DNA from: Sclerodactyla briareus
Taxonomy: Eukaryota > Echinodermata > Holothuroidea > Dendrochirotida > Sclerodactylidae
NCBI GenBank assembly: GCA_026419785.1
Contig: JAODTK010005853.1
Span: 72,001 to 136,000 of the forward strand
DNA length: 64,000 nucleotides
Direction of reading: 5' to 3'
The notes beneath the pieces are model-generated. The model was not told where the DNA came from and searched no databases. It worked only from the letters and a program-made list of their open reading frames with translations. Every line of letters begins with the position of its first letter. Position 1 is the stretch's first letter. Shown piece after piece: positions 34,745-47,269 of this stretch. Made by a program: the position numbers and the translations under genes.

Positions 34745-35200
34745 TAAATGATAGAAAATGGGCAGCACTGCATGTCTGCTGCCTCTACGTGCAGGTTCAA
34801 CGGAAAATTACTAGGTATACTTAATAGGCTGTCAACGATATCTACGAAACTTGGGGGTGGGAAAAGGTGGTCCAGAAAACCATGGACCGTGATTCAAGGT
34901 CACGGAAGTCAAATTTGTGTTTTTTTTCTAGCGGAAATACAGAGTCGTCCGATTCACACTAACTTGGTTGTGGGGACAAAAAGTTGGTCCCAATAATGCG
35001 ATGTTGATTACACGGCAAAAGCTGGTCAAATTTGTGTTTTTTTTTTTCTCAACATTTGTCTACTTCGCGGATTGAACAGAACTCGTGGATGTGTCTAAAA
35101 CAACATAAAGTCTTTCAGGTCACAGAGGTCAAATTTGCATGATTCATGCGAGTTTTCTAACAAGGTCAATTTGAACAAAAACGTGGGGTGGGATACAGTT
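34745..35200 (+). repeat. Core fragment shared with 3,235-3,480
   Basis: 'cactgcatgtctgctg', 'acgaaacttgggggtgggaaaaggtggtcc', 'caaatttgtgtttttt' and 'ggggacaaaaagttggtccca' recur at 3,235-3,480 in the same order. It belongs to the broad 'aaacttggtgg' repeat group but has no head or tail. Confidence 0.6.
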
Positions 35201-36839
35201 GAAACCTGGAACACCGGGTAGAGCATTTCAATGTCAAGGGAGGTCAAATGGACATTTAATGATTGTTGCTCCTCTAAACCAGGGTCTACAAAGGCTGTCT
35301 CCGCGGGGAGGGAATACCGTCGCGGTTTACCCGCCCGTACTGTCTAGTTTCAAAAGAGTATGTATGACGCGTCTAGGGCAACTCACCGGGGCCATAATAA
35401 CAACCACTGGACAAACCCCAACTTGGAAGGAGCACCAGTACATGATTAGGATTCATAAATAATTACTGATAGTTACCAATTGGAGGTCTTCGAGTGCAAA
35501 ACATCAATTGAATATAGAATCTGGGGTGAGGTGCCTGGTGAACACGATAACCAAACGATTGGCTGTTCCAAAGGGCCTGTAGTAGGGTAGACAGAAGAAT
35601 GAATTGCCCTCAGACCATGTAAATTCCCGGTTGGGCAAACTGTTATACCCTGGTTATCCTGAGGAGAAAGATGGCACACTGTCCAGACCACCACTCCATT
35701 CCATTTGATTGACCCCGTCCAGAAGGAAAAAATGGGTTTTGGTTTTTTTTAGTTAGAGTGGTTCAGTGACATGTAAACAACCACACATTCTTGGTTCGAA
35801 TCATCGGTCACCGGCGCCCGATTTTCCCTAGGTGGCTGCACTAAGTGCACTGGCAGTTGCGAGGGGCGAGGTCGTGGTCTTCATCATGGGTGGCCGCTGT
35901 GATGCAGATGGATTCTGGGGTTATGGGATTTTGTTAGGGATATTGACAATCAGTCCGGCTGTGAGCAGTAACGTGAACTCCGCCTCCACAGGTCCGGAGC
36001 AAGTGTGTCCGGTACTGAAGTTTCACTGATAGTTCTTCGATGGGGATGTAAAATGGCGGGGGGGTTCCGGGAGCAGGTTGGAATTGGTTACAAACCTGCC
36101 TCGATATCCTTTGAGCACTAGTCGAGAAGAGAGGGGAGTACGCCGGTGCTCATCCACGATCAATACGGCCCGGTTCGCCCAGATGAGCCTTAGTTGGCTC
36201 CTGAACCCGTAGGAATCAAAATCAAATCGATTTGAATCGGCACGGAATCACGGGATTGGGCCATATAGCACTACGTCAACACCTAGCTGTTAAGGCGGTC
36301 TTACAGAGTAGAAAGTTAACATCTATAGCTTGGCCCACATTAACAGAAAAATCAACATTGAAGCTTAGTAAATTGTAGTTGCACATGTGAAGTGAGGTGG
36401 CGTGATTTTGGGAAAAACCTAAACCTTTCTATGGGATTGGCGAATCTTCGACTTAGTGGATTATGTCACGGTGAAGCGTGACTGACAAAAATGAGAAACA
36501 CAGTCGGATACGAATACTCGCGACTGAGGTGATTGATATCCAAAAATTAACATCAGGTGTGGTGGACAATCTTCGACTAAGCGATTCTCATCAATTGGTG
36601 GGGTAGGGAATCTTTGAATAGTTCTGTTTCCAGAATGAAAATAAGTGACGAGTATGACGGTGATACGCATGCATTGGAGAGTAGATAAGGGTTGAAATGG
36701 ATTGCTTGTGGCGAGACGCCGCATCTAGCATGGGAGGGTAATTAATTGTTGCATTATTTTGTTAGGGAGGCTCAGATTCAGTCAAGGTTAGCAGTGACTG
36801 AACCGTAATGGGCAATGATGACTTTGGTTTGGCCCATAG
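35201..36839. other. Unassigned low-copy DNA
   Basis: Mixed composition. Open stretches at 35,199-35,462 and 35,832-36,029 (+) have a possible CCCTAG acceptor before the second, but no domain can be named and no donor is clear. Nothing is called. Confidence 0.3.
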
Positions 36840-37570
36840 GTGAGGATATAATGGGATGAACGGATCAGATTTTCAGCAGAAAATATGCTAATTAAGTTGT
36901 CCAATTTGCTAATTAATACAAAATTCAACGTTTGTCAAGATTTCCTGAAAACTAGGTGAATATGTCTAATCCAGTAACAATTTTGTTTGAACAAAGATTT
37001 GGCGTCAATGGAGTCATTCAATGTGTATAATATGCATAACTGATGCAAAATTTTGTGAAGTGGTTGCATTTCATGGAACCTTGTGGGTATGGGTTACCTT
37101 CAGTTCCAATTTTATCATGGATCAGGGTCACTAAGAGGTCACTCAAACGGTCTAATTTGCATGAATATGCATATTCCAAAGTTGCCGGATTCCTGAAACT
37201 TTGTAGGATGACTTCTTTACTCGTCAAAATTTTTAAACTTAACTGGAGAGTAGAACATTTCAGTTAGTTATATGGTGGCTAGTATTCAATTCAAAGTTTG
37301 TGATTTTTATGGACAGATTGGGGCGTATGGTCGACCTCTAGGACCCAACATTCTTAACATTTACTAAGTCACTGGGGGTTTATCATTGTGTGTAGAAAAT
37401 TGGCATCATCATGCAAATGTTCAAGTTGGTTGGATCCCCATGAATGTATTGAGTGTGGTCCGAACCAGTGGTCCTGAGGAATTGAAAATGATTAAAATGG
37501 GTAAATGGAAGTGAAATATGTGTTAATTTGCATCATTAATTTAGGCAATTCAGTTATATTCACCACAAAA
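36840..37570 (+). repeat. Family A core fragment
   Basis: Degenerate core units: 'gctaattaagttgtccaatttgctaatt', 'ttcctgaaaactaggtgaatatgtctaa', 'tggagtcattcaatgtgtataatatgcata', 'ggtcactaagaggtcactcaa', then a 'gtcactgggggtttatc' / 'catgaatgtattgagtgtggtcc' pair that matches 53,760-53,960 and 54,840-55,100. Head and tail are absent. Confidence 0.6.
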
Positions 37571-39165
37571 CAAATGTAACAAAACAGGGTAATTGTGCTA
37601 GAGTTAGGCCTAGTATTGGGCAAAGCATGATGCAGCATTTATTTTGTTTGGGTTTTTATAAAAGAATTAAAATATTTGCTAAGAACTTGATGAAAGCACC
37701 AAGTTGGGTGTTCAGTGTAAAACGCACAATAAGTACTTACAGGAGGGATGGTGGGTGTAGAGGACTGCAATACTGCTTATGACCGTTTCTACTAGAAAGT
37801 TCAAACGCTTCTCGATACAACGTCATCAATAAAGACAAGGGCAAGCAGTGAATTTGGCCCAACGAAGGGGTTACAGTTTTTTAAAGAAATTGTTATTAAC
37901 ATTTTTTGTTGACATTGACTTCTCAGCACTCCCAACATCCTCAAAGGATTAGCATAAAGGGAAGTTGTGTTCGTCTGTGTGAACTACACCTGGACACATC
38001 TTTCCATGTTCCCACTCAATGTATGGCATGGTACTGGACATTGATAAACATTATCTTTTGTTCCATATTGTTTTCACAATCTGAAGTGAATCAGCTCTTG
38101 AATTTACTATAAAATCCAGAAGTGTATGTGATGCTCATTAACAGCATAGAAGTTAGGAAACCCTACCATTTCGGTAAAGTAGGGATTATGGGCAAAGGTA
38201 TCGTTGCTAGTAGTAATGACAAAGGAAGGGACGTGTACTTGAAACTCAACCTTCACGCACAATCTGGAAGGGTGGGTGTGTGGTGCATTATATTCTGTAC
38301 TTGCCTGCGTAGATAATATTTAGTGTTAGGTGATCTGAAAGTCTCTTTTGTTCAGACGTTGCGAGATACTGGAAGAAATGGCAAGGGATCAATATGCATA
38401 GTTGGTCGTTGTAGCATATTGTTTTATTCTGGCAAAATAGTTCCTAGTATTTGACAATAACTAAACCATAACACACAGGTGATAAACCCCCTGTACACCC
38501 TTTAAACGGATTTGGGTCCCCATTACCCCGCACTGTGTCGTGACAGTGCGTACCAGTATGCGTAACCAACAGACCACACTGTCAAAAATGGTTACGTTCA
38601 TGTTCATGCCTATTCAGCACTGTCAGGAAATGTGCCTATGGGAGTTATTTTGTTTTTGTTGACCACCAATCCCCATTCATCATTGCCCATGTGTAGTTAA
38701 AACTTTTGCCATCAAAACCTTGTGCGGGAAAAAATTTGTATTGGTATTTGGAACCAGTGGGGGATTATCCCGCTTATAAATGAATTTTGTGCCGTTCCGG
38801 AGTTTTTGTGGATGCAGGATTGTGCAATCCCGGACCTCAGTGTAAACACAGACTGAAAGAAATACAGACTATAGATTAGAGAGGCTGTTTGCCCTTGGCT
38901 GGGCCGATGTCATGCTCACATACTCAGCATCCTGTTAGCCTGCTTTGGTTCCTGTCATCCAAACATCCTGCCAATGTGGGAACTCTGTGTGTATGCTAGG
39001 ATATCCTGTTGCTTTGGGGGTACTGGTTCCATGGCTCACCCTGGATGGAGGCTTATATTGGTGAGCATACCTGCTGTGTACAGGAGAAAGTGGTCCAATC
39101 TCGAAACAGTGGCCTGCATATGCATGAGTAGCAATGATATTCAGAAATTGTGTGCTCTGGTTTCA
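37571..39165. other. Unassigned low-copy DNA
   Basis: AT-rich. No family repeat, RNA gene or convincing exon. A short inverted repeat CACTGT...ACAGTG lies at 38,531-38,548. Confidence 0.3.
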
Positions 39166-39169
39166 TGCA

Positions 39170-39302
39170 GGCGTCATTGCAATTCTTCACCTTACCCTCC
39201 TCCAGGCTTGTCACAGATGGGACGTTGACTCAAAAAAAAAAAAACCACCCCCAAAAAAAAAAAAAAAAAAGAAACTTCCACCCCCTTCCCCTTCTCCAAA
39301 CA

Positions 39303-39338
<36 letters not shown>

Positions 39339-39600
39339 AACAAACGTCAAATCTTGAAGTAGGAAGATAGTTGGAATGGTGATTCTGGTCCTAGCGAATG
39401 TTTCGGGGTGGGTGAACCTTTCACGTACGATATTTATCGTGGGGCCGTATCTTAACAAGAGCCAACGAAAAAAATAGCGTGTTGAGAGCGCGTCTTATAT
39501 TCTGCGATGTCATGTTCAAGAATCAATTTTCAGAAAATACTGCCAATAGTACAAATCGAGTGCCTCTGCCTGAGCAGACTTCAACAAATCATTATACCGA
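39170..39600 (+). repeat. Family E dispersed repeat, copy 2, with A-rich insert
   Basis: Collinear with 31,975-32,345. An A-rich low-complexity stretch (39,231-39,340, including an uninterrupted run of about 30 A) interrupts it. The insert has C-rich islands (CCACCCCC) and could be the tail of a retroposed sequence or a simple expansion. Confidence 0.6.
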
Positions 39601-39940
39601 CCACCAGCCAGGCTCTACCGAGTGGTGCTGACGATTGCCATATTTTCAAACTCATTCCAGATTTAGTGGCACGGCGAACATGTGTGCCAAGTTTGTGTCA
39701 ACTCAGGACATTGCATTGAGAGTTATGCGTTAACACGAAATCTTACGGCGGATTGCGGGCAGAGAACGCCCAGATTCACTCCAGCAAGATTTTGTGAGGG
39801 CAAACATGTGTGCCAAGTTTGGTGTCAATCGGACATTGCAGTAGCGGGTTATGAATAAACACGAAATCTTCTTCCGGCGGAGGCGGCGGAGATGACGCTG
39901 CGAAAACCCATTAATATCCCGGACAATTGGGATATAAATG
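39590..39940 (+). repeat. Family D 3' fragment, copy 3
   Basis: It has two tandem partial units of 'aacatgtgtgccaagtttg..gtcaa..cggacattgca..gagttatg..taacacgaaatct', then 'ggcggcggagatgacgctgcgaaaaccc' and the terminal stem-loop TTAATATCCC...GGGATATAAAT (39,911-39,938). It matches 29,590-29,772. Confidence 0.65.
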
Positions 39941-39944
39941 ATGT

Positions 39945-41030
39945 TTAAACAGTCGTCCATTGGTGGTGTCCAGGAATTTTGGATCCAAGGTCCACTAGTC
40001 CAAGGTCCCATTTTATATTATTATAATGGGATATTCACACGTTGGTACCGAAATGCAGCTCCTTCCACAAGTTCCAAACGTTACATGTAAGCTCCTCTGT
40101 ATGTGTCCATCAGGGGGTTGCAATTCTGGCTGAAGGACCACTGTGGGGGCCATAGGGGACCAGCAAAATTGAGTGCCGGCTACAAATTTTGATGCACAGG
40201 ACAGTCCTGATGTTCGGCCCTGATGACGGTTAGTCGCCGTACTTCAGTTCTCAGGAAAGTTGGGACTTGAGGCCCATCATGTGCAATCATGACAAATGGT
40301 TTCTCCTTCTACAGTGCTGATGCTTGATTCATAAGGATGGAATAGCCATCCGCTACTAAAGGCTTTTCAGGATTTTTGGTCCTCCAAGGACCCCCGCCCC
40401 CCCCACTGGGCCCTATATACTTATCCAGTTTGTGTCAACAATTGAGTTTTTGGCTCCGAACAGTCCTTCGTGGTAGATGTCGACCAGGACAGCAAAACAT
40501 GAAGTGCGAACAGTTGTTTTAATGGACCCATGAGACATGTTTGGACTTTGTGAAGGTCAGTGGTACTTTCAAAAGGATCTCCCCTACAAAGTAAAATTAG
40601 ATTCCTGGAAAATGTCAGATGTCCTGTAGAGGTGCTCTTTCAGCCTTGTTAGCAGCTTTGGATGCAACATCATATAGTGTTGTTGAGAAAAAGCAAAACA
40701 AGGCTCTAGGAAGGACATCTGATGAAAATAGCAAAACGTTATCTTTGGTGGATATTGACCAACTTGGACCCGATGTATTGACTTTTGGGATGTGCAAGTC
40801 AAGGTCAAAGGTCATCAGAGAGGCACAATAGGCTACGATGTGAAATTGCCTCTCCTCTTCAATTGGCATTTTCGATGGATGTTGACCGAAGTAAGTGAGT
40901 TGTTCATGACGGATAAGGACATTTGGCCATATGAAGTCGGGAGGTCAAAGGTTGTACAGGGGCATAATAGGCTATTATGTGAAAATCTGCTTTCACTGGG
41001 TCTCATGGTACATTCGTCTTGGTGACATTC
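39945..41030 (+). repeat. Family B array
   Basis: It begins directly after the family D tail with 'gtcgtccattggtggtgtccaggaatttttggatcc' phrases. It runs through 'gtgctgatgcttgattcataaggatggaatagcc', 'gtgtcaacaattgagtttttggctcc' and 'gatgcaacatcatatagtg..gaaaa' to 'gatattgaccaacttggaccc'. The last part matches 58,740-59,060. No coding. Confidence 0.7.
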
Positions 41031-41695
41031 GCGCGGGTTTGAGCACCAGCACCCCATGGTGCCTCTAGGTTCCTAGTCGACTTATCTCACATGTCAGCTC
41101 TCTTAATCGGGATCCTAAAACGTCCTGTGAGTCACTCCTGAAGTTATTAGTCCCATACCTGCAACCACCACTCCTGGTCCTCAATGATCCTATTTAACCT
41201 CTGACGTTCTTCCCCGAGTAACGGCTAAACAGACTGCATTGTGCCTTGACTTTATCACTCCTAAATAAATTCATGAATCAACAGACGGATAATAGAATAC
41301 CCCACTAGTAGGCACTTACCTTAACCTTTCTTTCCCCACAACCCTACCATCCCCCTTACCTGTCTCAGCAAATTCCTGTCTGGTCTCCCCCTTTTTCCGC
41401 ACCAAATACTAGCCACGCTCACTCCAACGGACCCCCTAAACTACCCAATAAACTTCCAGCGCAAATGGAGAAATAGCAGTCTTTCTAACATGTTCAAAAC
41501 AGCGACTCCCTCTAACATTATCCCATGATGGCCACGTGCTCCTAATTTTGTTTTCAACTCCGACAATCTAAACACAATTCTGAACCTATATACAAACCCC
41601 CCTTCCAAGAACTCCGTCAAAACTAACTCCCTCAAAGCTCAACCCCAATTTGTGGAAATCCACCCCAAGTTTCAACAGTCCCTGACAGAAGACTA
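41031..41695. other. Strand-asymmetric C+A/T-rich stretch
   Basis: The + strand has very few G residues from about 41,130 to 41,690, flanked by G+T-rich repeats. No gene or family repeat is recognised. It resembles 12,730-13,560 in skew but not in sequence. Confidence 0.35.
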
Positions 41696-41699
41696 ACTT

Positions 41700-42800
41700 G
41701 CTCGCAATTTATGTTAAGTACAGGAACCTATTGTTTTGGTGTAAATGGGGGTCAGATTTGGGAAGAAATCGGGAATTTGTGGAAAAATTTATAATTGGCA
41801 AAAATTTTAGCTCGTTAAGCAGGAAACTCGCCCCCAACATGGATGAGATCAAAGTTCCTATACCGGGATATTGGGTTCCCAAATGAGTAACATGATCCCT
41901 ATTGTTTTGGGGTCAGGAAAAAGGTAATCTGAGGGTTCAAGAGAGGTTCGCAGAGGTATGGACTTTGTTCAACACCTGATTTAAAGGAAATTCCAGCCCA
42001 AAATAAATACCTTTTTGGTGCTATAAAAAGTTAAAGAGAATAAAAAAAAATTACAAAAATCCTTGTCCAGGTTTCTAGCATAATGTTAGTGGGAGAGGAG
42101 ATATGGCTCCTCAAATTCCATGAATTTGGTGATTTGGTAAAGTGAAACCTCTTATGCTGTAGACTACAATTATGAAGAAAAAAAATATATTTCTTAACCT
42201 ATTGTTAAATGGTCAGATATGGCGTCATCGAATGTTGCCAATTTGAAAATACCAATAGCAGTGATAATTAATATCTTTGCAAATTTTTACTTCATAACGG
42301 ACATGCCATGAACATGAAACAAAGTTGATTGGCATGATTTCAATGCACAATATGTGACATTTAAAATTTTGGCGGATTGTCTCTAACGTCCCAGAATGCC
42401 TGGTCGAAGCAGGTTGAAAAGTCGGGGTAGGCAGCGTTCTTATGGGAGTACAGGAAAACCCCATGTTTTTTTGTGTAGGACCGGAGTAGTTTTTTTTTCC
42501 GGGAAGAAATGAAAAAAGGAATTGTGAAAAATGATATTTTGCTAATTGTAGCTTGTTAAACACAATAACATTAATCACTTGGAAGGATGGAGCTATATGG
42601 GGAGTGAGTTCCCATAATGTGTTACATGATCCATATTTGGGGTTAGGTCCTCAAGATCATCTGAGGTCAAGCGAGGTCAAAGTCCAAAATCTTGTTAAAA
42701 AATAAGTGAGAATGCCTGGTATCTATCCAGTTGAAATGTCTGGCAGTGTTGCAGCTTTCATAGGAGTTGTGAGGAACCCCTATGTTTTTGTTCAGCCGAG
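41700..42800 (+). repeat. Family C array without head
   Basis: Monomer phrases 'gtacaggaacctattgttttgg', 'gagatcaaagttcctataccgg', 'catgatccctattgttttggggtcagg', 'ctgaggtcaagcgaggtcaaagtcc' and 'gcagctttcataggagt' are spread over about 1.1 kb. An unrelated AT-rich insert lies at about 41,975-42,370. The only nearby tail is at 43,694. Confidence 0.6.
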
Positions 42801-43690
42801 ATGTTAGTCTTGGTTACGATGATACTTGATTTCACGAGTTACCTGTGTTTACATAACACCAGGTTGGCGTAGGGGGAGGGAAAGAATGAGGTTCTCCTGC
42901 TAAGTGCTGTGAAATCCCTCGCAAAAAAAAATGTCAGTAGGGACATTCCCTCCCAAATTTTTTAATTCCGGGTTGCGGGTTGTCGTGTTAGTGCATATGA
43001 GAGTCCCTCTTCTCACTTAAATTCCTCTTAAAATAAATCTGAGGAGGGAATTCCCCCTAGGATGAGAAGCTTAGTGCCGAACACTGCACCACTCGCAGAA
43101 TTTATGCAGTGCGCCATCACTCGTACTCGGGTGGTGTTTGGATCTGTCTTGTCAAATGTTTAACCTGCTTCCAACTTATAGATAAAGCCAATAACAACAA
43201 TGATAGGGAACACGGCCCCCCGCTTCGAGTTTCAAATATGTCTGTGGAGTTTGCCTTGTCAATATTAATGACCAATTTCGTAGCTATTCACGCGGATTCA
43301 TGCAGGGGTTGCTACAGCTTATATCATTGCCGTGAGGACACAATGTAGAAATGTTTATTTTAATGGGCGTAGCTCGTTCACCAAATGTGGCTCTAACTTC
43401 TCACACGGACCACTCCAACATTGGTTATTTGGACCAAGCGATATCTCAGTCAGCGGCGGCAGGAATTTTTTTGTATATTGACGGATTGGACAATCCAGTT
43501 CAAGAAGGGCTACACAATAATCAGCTCAAGGCAAGAATGACCAGGAGTCAGTTTGGCTAACTTTAGCTTGTTTCCTCCAAGACCTCACCTGCATGATGTA
43601 GTTTCACACTTGTATGTATATCCCTATTTTGATAGCTACAATATTTCCTATTTATCTGTTAATGCTTTAGCTTGGATCAAGTCAGGATAT
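42801..43690. other. Unassigned insert within family C
   Basis: Sequence from 42,830 to 43,560 does not belong to A-D. Two open stretches on + (43,109-43,348 and 43,351-43,560, the second beginning MGVARSPNVALTSHTDHSNI at its first ATG) look more protein-like than their surroundings, but I do not recognise a family and see no clean splice sites. Confidence 0.3.
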
Positions 43691-43693
43691 GAA

Positions 43694-43728
43694 AGTCGAA
43701 GGAATCACTAAGCCTTTTGGCTTTCTGG
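43694..43728 (+). mobile_element. Family C tail
   Basis: GTCGAAGGAATC is the inverted complement of the family C head with one extra base. It is followed by the stem-loop AAGCCTTTTGGCTT and TCTGG, as at 4,313, 56,559 and 63,347. Confidence 0.7.
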
Positions 43729-43940
43729 TTCATCCATTTTGCCTTTGATTGATATTTTTTATATCGTGCAGAAATTTCAGTGAGGAATGTCTCCACTGCA
43801 CTGTTGGAAGTCTTAGGTTTGTATGAATGTATTCCATCCAACTGTCTTCACATGTCTCCCCAAATCATCTCCTCTATTCATGGCTGACTGAAGACTGAGG
43901 CATTATCACTCTGTTCATTAATTCCTAGGGGAACGCTTTC

Positions 43941-44620
43941 GTCTCCGCAGAACAAAGTTCAGGATAGACCTTAACAATCCTTAGTCGAGTGTGTGTGTCA
44001 TGTTGTGTTTGTGTAAGTATGTGTGTGCGTGTGCCTGTTTGTGTGTTTGTATGTGTGTCCCACTTTTCTCGTTAGCAGGATTACTCGAAACCGTAAGGCT
44101 GATTTTCGATGAAATTTTGTATGTGGTATCGGTTGGGTGAACCCATCTGATTAGATTGTGGCACAAAAATCACTAATTAGGTAGGTAATTATCCATTTCA
44201 GTAATTTATTGTTTAGGTTCGTTAGCAAGATTAACGGAGGAAGGTAGTGCTATGGGCTTTGGTGTGCCACATAGGTGGCAAGATATGGTAGATGAACTGA
44301 TTTAGATTTTCAGGCATGGATTAATGCTATTACGCTGTCTATTTGCATATTATGCAAAATTTCAAAGTTGTGTACGCTTTTTCGCACGAAACTTGTAATA
44401 TGGTCCACTTCCAGTCCCGAACCTTTTTACAAAATTCGGGTCACTGAGGTCATACAATGTGGTCTAATTTGCATAATTTATGCGAATCTGAAGTTGCTTT
44501 AAACCTTTGAAATCAGGGATTTAGTGTCACTGGAATTCATCAAGTTTGCTGTATTTTTCATGAAAGCTGTTAATATGGCTTACCTTTACTCTCCATCCGT
44601 ATGAAGTAAGGTTAAGCCAT
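43941..44620 (+). mobile_element. Family A element, head and core
   Basis: A head variant (GTCTCCGCAGAAC / AAAGTTCAGGATAGAC) lies at 43,941. It is followed by a TG-rich leader (43,988-44,060), 'ctcgttagcaggattactcgaaaccgtaaggctg', 'atcactaattaggtaggtaatta' and core units to 44,600. A new leader begins where the tail would be expected. Confidence 0.6.
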
Positions 44621-45290
44621 ATCTTCAGCTTGTTGTGCGTGTGTGTCTGTGTATTGTGTATGTCACACTTTCTCGTTAGCAGGATTTCTCACAAACCGTG
44701 AACCCGATATGACAAACTTTTGTGTGTAGCACCGGGTTGGGGTTTTACACGCCTGTTAGACTTTTGGGCACAAAGTTGGCGTAGTTAGGCTCATTTTATT
44801 AATTTATAGTTAAAGCTCGTTAGCAAGAGTTATGCAAGAACCGGACCTGGATGACCAGTAGATGACTGATTATATTTTCAGGCCTAAAATATGCTATTAG
44901 GTGGTTCTGATTTGTAATTTATGAGAATTTTTTCAAGTTTGTCGGATTTCACGAAACTTGGTGGTGTGGTCTACCATGGATCCGGAGAAATTTAAAAGTG
45001 GAAGTTGGGGTGGCACCGGAGGTCATTGAATGTGTCCTAATTTTGCATATTTATGCCATTTTAAAGGTTCGTTGGATTTTCACCAAAACTTGTAGTGTGA
45101 CATCACCTCGGTCGCAATCATTTTGAAGTACAGCTTGGGTCAGTAGAGGTCATGTATGTGCCTAATGATGCATAATCTATTCCAATTTCACTTTGATAAG
45201 ATTTTCACCAAACTCAGTAGGTTGGGTCCTTAACATGTTCTGGATCGATGTGGTTTGATATTCAGGATTTGAAATCTATCTCATTTATTA
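44621..45290 (+). repeat. Family A leader and core, tandem to the previous one
   Basis: TGTGCGTGTGTGTCTGTG is followed by 'ctcgttagcaggatttctcac' and three consecutive core units: 44,935-45,055, 45,056-45,185 and 45,186-45,260. These show the ~130-150-bp core period well, each unit opening with 'gtcggattt/ggattttcac..aaact'. No tail; it ends in low-copy DNA. Confidence 0.65.
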
Positions 45291-46229
45291 AATTGACCCC
45301 ACATGGACTATGCACCCACGCCAATGCCACGTCGAGCTCTGGCAATTACACAAAGCCGGGTTGGCCACCCATCGCCTTCTCTTTTTGGCCAGGCTCGTTG
45401 TCTTGTTCGTCGAGTTTTTGGCTCTAAGATTTTCGCCCAAAAATCGTTCCTATATCGTTTTTCTGTCTTTCTATCATCTTTCTTACGTTGGCTGAATTTG
45501 TCAGCGTTTTTCGTCCCGTAGATAGGATCCTTCAAGTATCTCTTCATTACTGAGGTTTGAAAGTTTTTTAGTCTCTCTCTACCGCCGTTCCCTGCGCGGC
45601 GTTAGCCTACTTCCTACCTCGCTGTATGTTTTTGCGTACTGTGCGCTACCTAGCACTAAGAACGCGTACCGCCTAGCGCCTGGACCGCGGGCTGCCTTTC
45701 CCTTACAAAAAAATATTCCAAAAAACATGGGTGTTCATGCGTGACCTTGGCTATTCAGGGGTGGCTAATAGGGTGTCGACACCCTGTTGCCATATCAGGC
45801 CTTGGTTTGTGGGTTGATGGACAAGGCAAAGGCATGGGTCTTGTTACTGGTCAGGCCTGACATGACACCCATGTTACTAATTAGTACTGACTGGGTCAAA
45901 CCATGTCAGTCAACCAATGCCAACCAGTTTCTCATTGCAATCTATGAAATGGGCAGGTATGTGACATGGTCCCATGACTGCACGGACGTGTTGAAAACTA
46001 CTGAGTGGGGATCCCTAGTCTGGCCCTGCTTAACACTGCCTTGACCACGTCTAGACATGGATACCAAACCGTTGACCCTCTTGTTGACAACCATGTCAGG
46101 GGTGTCATGGCATTGGTGTTTCATGGGTGATCACCCTGTGTTTCACCCCTGATCAAGGGTGGAACAACCCTGTTTTTGATGTTACGCCCCTGGCGACACT
46201 CATGTTTTTCGTCAATTTTTGTGTATGGT
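45291..46229. other. Low-copy DNA with palindromes
   Basis: No gene is recognised. The perfect palindrome GGGTGATCACCC lies at 46,125-46,136, and a near-palindrome, CACCCCTGATCAAGGGTG, at 46,144-46,161. The two can also pair with each other. Open stretches at 45,303-45,521 and 45,787-46,044 have no domain. Confidence 0.4.
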
Positions 46230-46886
46230 TGGCCCTTTCGGGTTTCTTCCCGAGGCCCTACCCTCTACCCTTCCCTCCCCGTCCGCCCTGCCCTGCCCCT
46301 TGGTTTTCCCGTTCCCCTTCCTCCCCCGGGGTTTTGGGGACTTTAGGCCGCCCTGTTTGGTTGTTTGGCCTCGCAGCGGGCGGCCGCGCGAGAGAGAATT
46401 TTTTCGTTCAAAAGAGCTCCTCTCGGGGAATTCGAACTTTTCCCCGGGGACTCGGCCCGAATTTCTGGTTCCGCATGTGTCTCTCTCGTAAGATGTCTTG
46501 AGTTTTTTCTACGGAGGATGCTTCCAAAATCTTCGTGTTAGCGTAACAAGATTTTTGGGGGCCGTTGGAGGCTTGTTTTGAATCACGTAACTTCCAATTC
46601 TCCCACGGAAAATTCCAGCACTGCTCATTGTGCTGTGGTCGTAATGCATCACCGAGCCTTGGATACCGGACGTTCCGGTTCTGTGCTCTTGTGTGACCGT
46701 CGTTAATTACCGCGGGTGTCGTTAGGATTAACCTAGCCTTGGATACCGGATGTCCCGGTGCTCGTGGAGCCGTGTGCGTTAATTGCCCGCCGCGGCGGTG
46801 TTTGGATGTTCTGTTCCGTATAACCGGGTGGTGGCCGGTGGCTCAACCGGCCCTGGGGAAATATACCATAACCACATCAGGGCCTG

Positions 46887-47093
46887 GTGATTCGAGGATA
46901 CCGGGACACTGGGAAGTTACCAGCCGACTTCGACCAGCATCGGGACCGACATATGCCTATTCCCCGCCACCTCCCTTTATGCGATACCTCCCAACCAATC
47001 CGGCTGACTCCATGGTTCACAGCCAAACGGCTACGGGAGACGTTCGCCGTGCCGGACGACGTCCGGCGGGACTACGGCCTCCAGAAATGCTAG
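46887..47093 (+). CDS. Open stretch with non-repetitive protein-like composition
   Basis: Within the GC block this 68-codon frame is not tandemly repetitive. It contains YRDTGKLPADFDQHRDRHMP and TPWFTAKRLRETFAVPDDVR. Charged and hydrophobic residues alternate as in a folded domain, unlike neighbouring low-complexity frames. There is no recognised family, it begins with ATTCGAGG-type sequence rather than a clear ATG, and no splice signals are evident. It may be a remnant of an older coding sequence, or chance. Confidence 0.15.
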   Translation: MIRGYRDTGKLPADFDQHRDRHMPIPRHLPLCDTSQPIRLTPWFTAKRLRETFAVPDDVRRDYGLQKC

Positions 47094-47269
47094 AGAGCGG
47101 CAAGCCTTGTCCCAGGCGCCGCGGAGCGCGAGCCCCTGAGAGACCGGTCATGCGCCCCGGTTCGGCTCGCATATAGCTCTTAGTCCCACAGGGGGAATCT
47201 TCCGTGTCGCCTTGTCTGCGCCCGGGCCCTCTTGGCGGGCGACAGCCCCTCCGCCGCTCGCCGGCGTGG

